Assembly: GCA_029259795.1 (NCBI GenBank)
Contig: JAJDEM010000259.1
Location: 1-34,103 of the forward strand
Length of the DNA: 34,103 nucleotides
From: Planctomycetota bacterium
GTDB taxonomy: Bacteria > Planctomycetota > PLA2 > JAEUHO01
Reading direction: 5' to 3'
Made by a program: the position numbers and the translations under genes. The notes beneath the pieces are model-generated. The model saw nothing but the letters and a program-made list of their open reading frames with translations. It searched no databases and was not told where the DNA came from. Position 1 is the first letter of the stretch. Each line of letters starts with the position of its first letter. This document shows positions 1-7,718 of this stretch, in pieces.

Positions 1-2
1 GC

Positions 3-1436
3 CTCCCGCTGCGCATCGAGCCAATGCGCGCGGGAGGCGGCACGGCGGAGGCCCTCGCCATCCACAAGCTCTCGCCCGTGTTCGCGGGGGCGACGACGGC
101 CGCCCTGCGCACCGACCGCGACCAACCACTGCTCACCCTCACGGCAGGTCACACGTTCGGCGTCAGCTACGATCTTGGCGAGCCGGCCCGACGCAGTGAC
201 CACCGAGGGCGCTTGCACCCCCAGGCGACGCAGCTCCTCGCGCATGAGCCCGTGCGCGAGGACGCGCGCGTCGTCGTGGTCATCGAGGGCCTTCCCGCGG
301 AGTTTCAGGGCCTGCCCATCCGCTGGGCTTCGCGGCGCAATGGCGAGGCCTGGGTACCGGCGCGTGTCACCGCCGATGCGAACGATCGGCATCATGTCGC
401 GGGCGTCACGCACTACGTGGGGGAGATCATCCACATCGCGGGATCCCTCGGGCCCCACAGCATCCGCGGGGCGGGCATCCTGCCCGCGCGGGCCGATGAG
501 ACGCTCCTCATCCGGGCGACGTTCCAGCGAGCCGAGGAGGGGGGCAAGCCGCCGGTGGGCGCGCTCCCGAAGCTGCCTGAAGCCGGGGCGTGGGCTTACG
601 GCGTGACCCTGAACCCGAGCTTCACCGTGAACCCGCGCGTGATCTCTGGCCAGCGGGGCTCCATCACGACGGAGGTCGGAGGCAAGCGTGTCCTCTTCTA
701 CACCTCGGGCGATATCGCCATCACGAGCAGCTTCCACGTACGCGGGAGGCTCGCAAGCCTCGACGATGTGACGGGCGGCCTTGAGGATGGCGCAGGGCCG
801 CTGAACTTCATCCCGAAGCAGCGTTCGGTCTATCGCGTGCGCTGCTTCCTGCCCAACGGCGAGCCAGCGATCGGGGCACGCGTCACGATCTCCGGACAGG
901 GGGCCATGACCGTCCACGCTGATGCCGCCGGCGTTGCGCGCTTTGGCGGCTTGACCCCCGGCCGTCGCGTCGCCGTGGTCTGGGGGGCTGGCGCATTGCG
1001 CCACGCGGCGTTCGACGTTCCGGCCGATGGCCGCGGCACCTTGGATGTGCGCGGAACCTGCGGCGGCACGCTCGACGTCGAGGTTGTCGACAGCGAGGGG
1101 CGCGCCTTGCCGTTCGCCACCTTGAGCATCCAGCAGCAGTTGCCGTTCGCGTGGGCGGACGTCGACTGCTCGGCACCGAAGGGGGCCGACGTCGTGCAGC
1201 GGATCGATCCGTACGTGGACGCCGACGGCCGTCGCCGCTGCCATGGACTCCAGCCGGGCGATGTGACGATCACCGCGAAGTTCGGAACACGGAGTGCCAC
1301 GCAGCGCGTGAAGGTCCTCGAGGGCCGCACGGTCGCCGTGAAGCTGGTCGTGCCAGTGCTCGCGCTCAAGCCCGACGCCGAGACGAAGCCCAAGCCCGCC
1401 CAGGTCGTGGGTCCGAAGGACGCCGATGGGCGCTGA
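3..1436 (+). CDS. Hypothetical protein with carboxypeptidase regulatory-like (Ig-like) domains, probably 5'-partial
   Basis: The frame is open from the window edge through the ATG at 24, so the gene likely begins upstream. C-terminal segments such as YRVRCFLPNGEPAIGARVTISGQGAMTVHADAAGVARFGGLTPG and GTLDVEVVDSEGRALPFATLSI look like carboxypeptidase regulatory-like repeats. Confidence 0.75.
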   Translation, partial: LPLRIEPMRAGGGTAEALAIHKLSPVFAGATTAALRTDRDQPLLTLTAGHTFGVSYDLGEPARRSDHRGRLHPQATQLLAHEPVREDARVVVVIEGLPAEFQGLPIRWASRRNGEAWVPARVTADANDRHHVAGVTHYVGEIIHIAGSLGPHSIRGAGILPARADETLLIRATFQRAEEGGKPPVGALPKLPEAGAWAYGVTLNPSFTVNPRVISGQRGSITTEVGGKRVLFYTSGDIAITSSFHVRGRLASLDDVTGGLEDGAGPLNFIPKQRSVYRVRCFLPNGEPAIGARVTISGQGAMTVHADAAGVARFGGLTPGRRVAVVWGAGALRHAAFDVPADGRGTLDVRGTCGGTLDVEVVDSEGRALPFATLSIQQQLPFAWADVDCSAPKGADVVQRIDPYVDADGRRRCHGLQPGDVTITAKFGTRSATQRVKVLEGRTVAVKLVVPVLALKPDAETKPKPAQVVGPKDADGR

Positions 1437-1459
1437 GGCGCGACCCGCGAGGCGCGTTC

Positions 1460-2491
1460 TCACGCTCCAGCTCGGTGCCCCGAGCGCGACGCCGACGTAA
1501 CGACGGCCTTCAGCGGTCCGGCCCCCGCGCCGGCGCGATCGAAGAATGCGGGCAGGTCTTCGAGATCGACCTGCTCCTCGAGGAGCAGCGCGGGAGTCAC
1601 GAAGCCCTCGCCCAGCAGCCGCAGCGCGTCGGCGAAGTGATAGGGCGTGTGGTGGAACGACGCGGTGAGCAACAGTTCTTCGTAGTGCAGGCGCCGCGGG
1701 TCGAGCGCAACATCCTCCGCTTCGCGAAGGCCGCCGAAGAGATTCACGCGGCCCCCAGCCGATGCACTGCGCATGGCGAGGTCCCACGCCTGAGCCGTGC
1801 CCGCGGCTTCGATGACGAGGTCGGCGTGGGCGGCACCAGGTGTGAAGGCGTCGGCATGCTCGACGACGTCGGCACCCAAGGCGCGAGCGGTCGCCTCCCG
1901 CTCGGGGCGACGGCCGACGGCCGTGACATGGACGCCCGAGGCCGAGAGCACCCGTACCCAGAGGAGACCGAGCGGTCCGGTCCCGATGACCAGGGCGCGC
2001 TCGCCGCGGCGCGCGGGGGTGCGGTCGCTGCCCTTGACCACCGTGGCGAGGACCTCGGAGAGGGCCGCCGTCTCGGCAGCCAGTCCCGGCGGAATCGGAT
2101 GCAGGTTCTGTGCGACGATCCGCGCCGGTACGAGGAGCTGCTCGGCGAAGAAGCCTGTCAGCCAGAGCATGTCGTCGCACTGCGCCGTGAGGCCCCGCTC
2201 GCACGCGGGACAGGCACCGCAAGGTGCGGAGTTGGCCGAGACCACGCGGTCGCCGATCGCAAAGCGCGTGACGCCCTCGCCCACGGCATCGACGACGCCC
2301 GCCCCTTCGTGACCCAGCGGCATGGGTGCTCGGCCCATACGGGCGTGGGAGCCGCGCCGCCAGATCTTCGTGTTGGTGCCCCCCGTCAGGGCGGCTTCCA
2401 TGCGTAGGCGCACTTCCCCCGGTCCCGGCACCGGACGAGCAACATCTTCGATACGCAGATCGGCCGGGCCATGCAGGATCGCGGCTCGCAT
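1460..2491 (-). CDS. Zinc-type alcohol dehydrogenase-like protein (MDR superfamily)
   Basis: MRAAILHGPADLRIEDVARPVPGPGEVRLRMEA...GHEGAGVV...CGACPACERGLTAQC...VIGTGPLGLLWVRVL. Start placed at the internal MRAAILHG, with a possible start at 2509. Confidence 0.88.
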   Translation of the reverse strand: MRAAILHGPADLRIEDVARPVPGPGEVRLRMEAALTGGTNTKIWRRGSHARMGRAPMPLGHEGAGVVDAVGEGVTRFAIGDRVVSANSAPCGACPACERGLTAQCDDMLWLTGFFAEQLLVPARIVAQNLHPIPPGLAAETAALSEVLATVVKGSDRTPARRGERALVIGTGPLGLLWVRVLSASGVHVTAVGRRPEREATARALGADVVEHADAFTPGAAHADLVIEAAGTAQAWDLAMRSASAGGRVNLFGGLREAEDVALDPRRLHYEELLLTASFHHTPYHFADALRLLGEGFVTPALLLEEQVDLEDLPAFFDRAGAGAGPLKAVVTSASRSGHRAGA

Positions 2492-2501
2492 GGTGGAGGA
2501 C

Positions 2502-3584
2502 TCAGGCATCGAGGCCCTCGCCCTGCAGGACGACCACCTTGCAGACCTCATCGCCGACCGTCGCGGCGCGCCGGAGGGCCTGCGCCGTCTGCTCGAGCGG
2601 GAAGCGGTGCGTGATCAGGCTGTCCAGCTCGATCTCCGCCTCGAAGACGATCTGCGCCGTCTCCTCCGCGAGGTCGATGGATGCGGAGTAGCTCCCCACG
2701 ACGCGCTTCTCGTCGACGCACAGGGCCCCGAGGTCGAGCGGCGCGTCTTCCCCGCGCCGGGTGTTGGCGAACAGAAGGATCGTCCCGCCAGGACGAGTCG
2801 CCTCGATGGCCTCGGCGACCGGAGCTCCGCCGGGGGCGGCCACCAGCGCGTGGTCGGCGCCGCGCGTCTTCGAGAGTGCACGGCAGAGCTCACTGAGGTC
2901 ATCGACCGTCGGGTCGATCGCATCCACAGCGCCGAAGTCGACGGCCCGCCGGCGGCGGCCGGGGAGCGGGTCGGAGACGACGACCTCGGCGCCTTCCCGG
3001 ATGGCGAGCTGGGCGAGGATGAGTCCGATGCTGCCGAGTCCCGAGACGAGCACGAGGTCGCCCTCGTCGAGGTTCAGCTGGCGGATCGCCTTCAGGCACG
3101 TATTCACCGGCTCGATGAGGGCCGCGCGTTCAAACGGTACCCCGTCGGGGATGCGGGTAAGGCCGCCGTCGCGGACGATCCACGGCATCACGCGGACGTA
3201 CTCCGCGTAGCCACCGCCGGCCGGCTCGAAGCCCGCCGTGATGCCCGTCTTGCGGTACTGGGGGCACTGGGCGAACAGCCCGCGGCGGCTGTACCAGGAG
3301 TCGCGATCCGGGACGTGGTGGTAGAGCGCCACCCGATCGCCGACGTCCCACGCCCCGACTTCGCCCTGGGTCGCCACGATGCGACCGGCCGTCTCGTGAC
3401 CCAGCACGCGGGGGGGCTCCACAAGCCCGAACTCGACTTTCTTCAGGTCCGTGCCGCAGACGCCACACGCCGCGACGCGAACCAGGACCTCGCCCTCGGC
3501 TAGCGTCGGCACGGGCAGGGTCTCCAGTCGGAGATCGTCTTGGCCGCGGTAGACCGCAGCGGACATCTGGGCGGGAAGCGTCAT
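2502..3584 (-). CDS. Zinc-type alcohol dehydrogenase family protein (MDR superfamily)
   Basis: MSAAVYRGQDDLRLETLPVP...ACGVCGTDLKKVE...VLGHETAGRIV...SGLGSIGLILAQLA. The MDR fold and catalytic Cys are clear. Confidence 0.9.
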   Translation of the reverse strand: MTLPAQMSAAVYRGQDDLRLETLPVPTLAEGEVLVRVAACGVCGTDLKKVEFGLVEPPRVLGHETAGRIVATQGEVGAWDVGDRVALYHHVPDRDSWYSRRGLFAQCPQYRKTGITAGFEPAGGGYAEYVRVMPWIVRDGGLTRIPDGVPFERAALIEPVNTCLKAIRQLNLDEGDLVLVSGLGSIGLILAQLAIREGAEVVVSDPLPGRRRRAVDFGAVDAIDPTVDDLSELCRALSKTRGADHALVAAPGGAPVAEAIEATRPGGTILLFANTRRGEDAPLDLGALCVDEKRVVGSYSASIDLAEETAQIVFEAEIELDSLITHRFPLEQTAQALRRAATVGDEVCKVVVLQGEGLDA

Positions 3585-3647
3585 GGGTGCGCGATCCTAT
3601 CCGCGTTCTCCGGTGGAACGCGTAGACTCCTCGCCCCAGGAGGCCCC

Positions 3648-4679
3648 ATGCGCTGTGTAGTGATCCGAGAGCACGGAAGCTACGAGAAGCTGCTCTTTGA
3701 AGAGCGTGACATTCCGACGCCGGGCCCCGGTGAGGTCCGGATCGAGGTCAAGGCGGCCGGGCTCAACCACCTCGACGCGTGGGTGCGGCGTGGCGTGCCG
3801 GGCCATCACTTCCCGCTCCCGATGGTGCCGGGCTGTGATGGCTCGGGTGTGATCGACGCGCTGGGCGCTGGAGTCCGCGGCCTCCGTGAGGGCCAGCGTG
3901 TCCTCGTGGCGCCCGGCGTGACGGACACAGACGACGCGTCGACGGCCGCGGGCCAGGACCACCTCTCGCCCAGCTACGGGATCTTCGGCGAGACCCGTGA
4001 CGGCACGTGCGCGGAGTACGTGGTGATCCCCGCGCGGAACGCGGTTCCAATCAAGGACCATGTGTCCTTCGAAGACGCCGCCGCCTTCCCGCTCGCAACG
4101 CTGACCGCTTGGAACATGGTGGTCCAGCGTGCCAAGCTCCAAGCCGGTGAGACCGTGCTCGTCCACGCGGCGGGCAGTGGGGTTTCCACGGCTGCGATCC
4201 AGATCGCGAAGCTTGCCGGGGCCTCGAAGATCATCGCGACGACTTCGACCGCCGCCAAGGCGGACCGTGCCCGCGCTCTCGGCGCCGACGAGGTCATCGA
4301 CTACGCCGACCCCGCGTGGTCGAAGCAGGTGAAGTCGGCGACTGGAGGCCGCGGCGTGGATGTGGTGGTGGACCATGTCGGCGAAGCCACGTTCGGCGGC
4401 TCGCTCAAGACCCTCGTCCGCGGCGGGCGCTACGTGTTCTGCGGCGCGACCACCGGCGCGCAGGCGACGCTGCATCTCAATCTCGTGTTCTTCAAGAACC
4501 TCGCGATTCTCGGAAGCACGATGGGCAGCCTGGGCGATGTGCACCGCATCGTGCGTCTGCTTGAAGCCGGCAAGCTCAAGCCCATCGTCGACAGCGTGCT
4601 GCCGCTGGCCGACGTCGGGGAAGCCCATCGACGCTTGGAGGCCCGCGAGGTGTTCGGCAAGTTGGTGCTCACCCCGTGA
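3648..4679 (+). CDS. Zinc-binding dehydrogenase / quinone oxidoreductase-like
   Basis: MRCVVIREHGSYEKLLFEERDIPTPGPGEVRIEVKAAGLNHLDAWVRRG...GETVLVHAAGSGVSTAAIQIAKLAGA. Start at the ATG at 3648 after an AGG-rich leader. Confidence 0.9.
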   Translation: MRCVVIREHGSYEKLLFEERDIPTPGPGEVRIEVKAAGLNHLDAWVRRGVPGHHFPLPMVPGCDGSGVIDALGAGVRGLREGQRVLVAPGVTDTDDASTAAGQDHLSPSYGIFGETRDGTCAEYVVIPARNAVPIKDHVSFEDAAAFPLATLTAWNMVVQRAKLQAGETVLVHAAGSGVSTAAIQIAKLAGASKIIATTSTAAKADRARALGADEVIDYADPAWSKQVKSATGGRGVDVVVDHVGEATFGGSLKTLVRGGRYVFCGATTGAQATLHLNLVFFKNLAILGSTMGSLGDVHRIVRLLEAGKLKPIVDSVLPLADVGEAHRRLEAREVFGKLVLTP

Positions 4680-4689
4680 AGGAGGCCGC

Positions 4690-5460
4690 ATGACCTACGA
4701 GACGATCCAGGTGAGCGTCGAGGATGGCGTTGCCGTCGTCACGCTCGACCGCCCCGAGGTGCGCAACGCCATCAACCAGCAGATGGTCGATGACATGCAC
4801 GCCGCGCTCGAGTCGCTCGAGACGCGCGACGACGTGAAGGCGTTGATCCTCACGGCCAGCGGCGGCAAGGCGTTCATGTCGGGTGCGGACATTGCCGAGC
4901 TGCGCGAGCGCCGCAGCGAAGACGCGCTCAAGGGCATCAACGCGAACCTCTTCTCCCGCTTGGAGCGCTTCCCGCGCCCGACCGTCGCTGCGGTGGTTGG
5001 GTGGTGCCTGGGCGGCGGCTGTGAGCTTTCGCTGTGCTGCGACTTCCGTATTGCCGGTACCTCCTCGAAGTTCGGCCAGCCCGAGGTCGGCCTTGGCATC
5101 ATGGCGGCTGCGGGCGCTACGCGGCGCCTGCCCGCGCTCATTGGCCTCGGCCCCGCGCGCCGGCTGCTGTTCAGCGGCGCGATCATCGATGCGGCCGAAG
5201 CCTCGCGCCTCGGTCTTGTGGATCAAGTCGTCGACGACGCTGCCGTGCTGGAAGCTGCGCACGCCTGGCTCCAGCCGATCCTCGCCCAGGCCCCTGAGGC
5301 TGTCCGTCGCACCAAGCAGGCGTTGCAGGCCTGGGTTCACGGCGCGGCCGAAGAAGACCTGCTCGCACTGGACAACGGGATCCAGTCTGGGTTGTTCGAA
5401 CATCCCGACAAGTTCACCCGCATGGACGCCTTCCTCGCGCGCCGCGCGAAGAAGAAGTAG
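4690..5460 (+). CDS. Enoyl-CoA hydratase/isomerase family protein
   Basis: MTYETIQVSVEDGVAVVTLDRPEVRNAINQQM...KAFMSGADIAELRER...VGWCLGGGCELSLCCDFRIA. Crotonase fold motifs, RBS GGAGG just upstream. Confidence 0.93.
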   Translation: MTYETIQVSVEDGVAVVTLDRPEVRNAINQQMVDDMHAALESLETRDDVKALILTASGGKAFMSGADIAELRERRSEDALKGINANLFSRLERFPRPTVAAVVGWCLGGGCELSLCCDFRIAGTSSKFGQPEVGLGIMAAAGATRRLPALIGLGPARRLLFSGAIIDAAEASRLGLVDQVVDDAAVLEAAHAWLQPILAQAPEAVRRTKQALQAWVHGAAEEDLLALDNGIQSGLFEHPDKFTRMDAFLARRAKKK

Positions 5461-5468
5461 GAGCCCGC

Positions 5469-6326
5469 ATGGACATCCAGAACGTACTCGTCATCGGTGC
5501 CGGCACGATGGGCCACGGCATCGCACACGTGGCAGCCTCCGCCGGTTGCCGCGCGTGGCTCTACGACGTCGACGCCGAGGTGGTCGCGAGCGGTCTGAGC
5601 AAGGTGAAGGCCAACCTCCAGAAGGGTGTCGATCGGGGCAAGGTCACGCAGGACGCGATGGATGCCGCCCTGGCCAATCTGGCCGCCGCGCCGACGGATC
5701 TTGCCGAGGCCGCCGCGGAGATGGATCTCGTTGTCGAGGCCGTGCCGGAGCGCATGGAACTCAAGCAGGCGATCTTCGGCACGCTTGGAGCGGCGTGCCC
5801 CGAGCACGCGATCCTCGCGTCGAACACCTCCTCGCTGCCGATCACCGATATCGCGCAGGCAAGTGGTCGTCCCTCGCGGGTCATCGGCATGCACTTCTTC
5901 AACCCCGTGCACTTGATGAAGCTCTTGGAGCTGGTTCGCACCGACGAGACGGCCGAAGAGGTTGTCGCCGCGGCGCAGGCGATCGGTGAGCGCTTTGGCA
6001 AGACCTGCATCGTCGTGAAGGATTCCCCCGGGTTCGCCACCAGCCGGCTCGGTCTCGTCTTGGGCCTCGAAGCCATTCGCATGGTCGAGGAAGGCGTGGC
6101 GAGTCCGCAGGACATCGACACGGCCTTGGAGCTTGGCTACCGCCACCCGATGGGCCCGCTGAAGCTCACCGATCTCGTCGGCCTGGACGTCCGCCTGGGG
6201 ATCGCAGAGCACCTGGCCAACGTCTTGGACGATCGCCGCTTCCACCCGCCGGCCCTGCTCCGCGAGATGGTCGCGGAGGGTAAGTTGGGCAAGAAGAGCG
6301 GCCAGGGCTTCTACGACTGGAGCTGA
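5469..6326 (+). CDS. 3-hydroxyacyl-CoA (3-hydroxybutyryl-CoA) dehydrogenase
   Basis: NVLVIGAGTMGHGIAHVAASAGC...ASNTSSLPITDIA...GMHFFNPVHLMKLLELV...DSPGFATSR...GLDVRLGIAEHL. Confidence 0.93.
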   Translation: MDIQNVLVIGAGTMGHGIAHVAASAGCRAWLYDVDAEVVASGLSKVKANLQKGVDRGKVTQDAMDAALANLAAAPTDLAEAAAEMDLVVEAVPERMELKQAIFGTLGAACPEHAILASNTSSLPITDIAQASGRPSRVIGMHFFNPVHLMKLLELVRTDETAEEVVAAAQAIGERFGKTCIVVKDSPGFATSRLGLVLGLEAIRMVEEGVASPQDIDTALELGYRHPMGPLKLTDLVGLDVRLGIAEHLANVLDDRRFHPPALLREMVAEGKLGKKSGQGFYDWS

Positions 6327-6399
6327 GGCGTCATTGACGCAGCCCGCTCCGAGACCTACGGTGCCTGGGACGGCGCCGCGCCGCTCGTGAGGGAGTTTC

Positions 6400-6762
6400 A
6401 TGGCCGAGTACGACGACGAAAGCTACCTGACCGACAACGACGGCGACGACGAGTACGCGCCCCGCTCGCGCAGGCGTGAAGGCCGCTCGAGTGGCGGCCG
6501 CCTCGAGCCGCATCGTGGCGTCCTGATCCTCGTCTTCGGGATCCTGGGGCTCGTGTTCTGCATCATCTTTGCGATCTTCGCGTGGATCTGGGGCAACGAG
6601 GACATGGCCAAGATCCGGGCGGGTCGGATGGACCCCGAAGGCGAGGGCATGACCCAGGCCGGCAGGGTGCTCGGCATCATCGGCTGCTGCCTGCTCATCC
6701 TCGGGCTTGCGCTCGGCGCTCTCGTGCTGGTCGCCGGTGTCGCCACCTCCTCCAGCATGTAG
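6400..6762 (+). CDS. DUF4190-like small membrane protein
   Basis: 120 aa with two hydrophobic helices: GVLILVFGILGLVFCIIFAIFAWIWGNEDMAKIRAGRMDPEGEGMTQAGRVLGIIGCCLLILGLALGALVLVAG, in DUF4190 style. Confidence 0.75.
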   Translation: MAEYDDESYLTDNDGDDEYAPRSRRREGRSSGGRLEPHRGVLILVFGILGLVFCIIFAIFAWIWGNEDMAKIRAGRMDPEGEGMTQAGRVLGIIGCCLLILGLALGALVLVAGVATSSSM

Positions 6763-6766
6763 GCGA

Positions 6767-7186
6767 ATGAACGTCTGGCTCGAGCGTGCGAGTAGGTTGC
6801 CGCGCCCACCCTGGTGGGTCTTCGTGGTCGTGGGCTTGTGGATCGGCCTCATCGTGCTCGTCTCGGCCTCGTTTGGCGGCTCTCCGAGTGCGCCGAGTCT
6901 CTGTCAGTTTCGAAACGCCACGGGCATTCCCTGCCCAGGCTGCGGTGGCACGCGCGGTGCACGGGCGATCCTCGATGGGTCTCCGGAGCGCGCGTTCGAT
7001 CTCAACCCGCTGCTGTTTGCGTTTCTCACCCTCTGGGGCGTGTTCTTCGTGCGGCGCCTGGCCACGGGCACGCGCGTCGTGGTCCGCCTGACGTCTCGCG
7101 GGCGGCGGGTCGCGTGGACCGTCGGCACGACCTTGCTCCTGCTTGGCTGGGCCTACGTCATTTGGCGGCAGGGGACGGACTGGTAG
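6767..7186 (+). CDS. DUF2752 domain-containing membrane protein
   Basis: GIPCPGCGGTRGARAILDGSPERAFDLNPLLF matches the CPxCGxTR signature of DUF2752. Start at the ATG at 6767. Confidence 0.82.
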   Translation: MNVWLERASRLPRPPWWVFVVVGLWIGLIVLVSASFGGSPSAPSLCQFRNATGIPCPGCGGTRGARAILDGSPERAFDLNPLLFAFLTLWGVFFVRRLATGTRVVVRLTSRGRRVAWTVGTTLLLLGWAYVIWRQGTDW

Positions 7187-7655
7187 CGGGCGGGCGATCG
7201 AGGCCTTTGGCCATCTGCTCGATCACCGTCTGTAGCGGCCTCGTGTAGACGCCCGCCGCCTTCTCGCGATACCCACGGAGCCAGCGCCCGTAGCCGCGCT
7301 TCCAGTCGGGGGGCACGGCGTGTTGGTCCCCGAGCAAGGCGAGGACGCTCGCGTCCAGAGCTGCCTCGCTGATCGGGATGTGCGCGATGACCGTGACCCG
7401 CCGCTCCGCAGCCGTCGCCCCACGCGGATTTGCGAGTGATAGCCGATCCACCGCGATGTGAACGACCGTGCCGTGCGGGGGTCGGACCTCCACCTTGAGC
7501 ACGAGGACGCGCGAGGCCTCCTCGCCTGGGCGTCCGGTGTAGGACCAGGCCTGCCCCGGCTTGAAGCGGGAGGGCACCGCCTCCTGGGCTTCGCCGCAGC
7601 CAGCGAGGGCGGAGAGGACAAGCAGAAGGAAGGCGAGCCGCAGCACGGCCGTCAT
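7158..7655 (-). CDS. Hypothetical lipoprotein
   Basis: MTAVLRLAFLLLVLSALAGCGEA is a lipoprotein signal peptide (LAGC). The body is a 165-aa protein without a recognised domain. Confidence 0.65.
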   Translation of the reverse strand: MTAVLRLAFLLLVLSALAGCGEAQEAVPSRFKPGQAWSYTGRPGEEASRVLVLKVEVRPPHGTVVHIAVDRLSLANPRGATAAERRVTVIAHIPISEAALDASVLALLGDQHAVPPDWKRGYGRWLRGYREKAAGVYTRPLQTVIEQMAKGLDRPPATSPSPAAK

Positions 7656-7718
7656 CTTGCCGCAACCCTCTGGCGCGTGTCCAATGCGCTGCCCCGTGTG
7701 TCTTGGAGGAGATCGATC

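Noticed and set aside
1151-3503. Large plus-strand ORFs (1151-2407, 2322-3503) over the two ADH genes
   Set aside because: The minus-strand MDR dehydrogenase translations carry clear motifs. The plus-strand ORFs do not.
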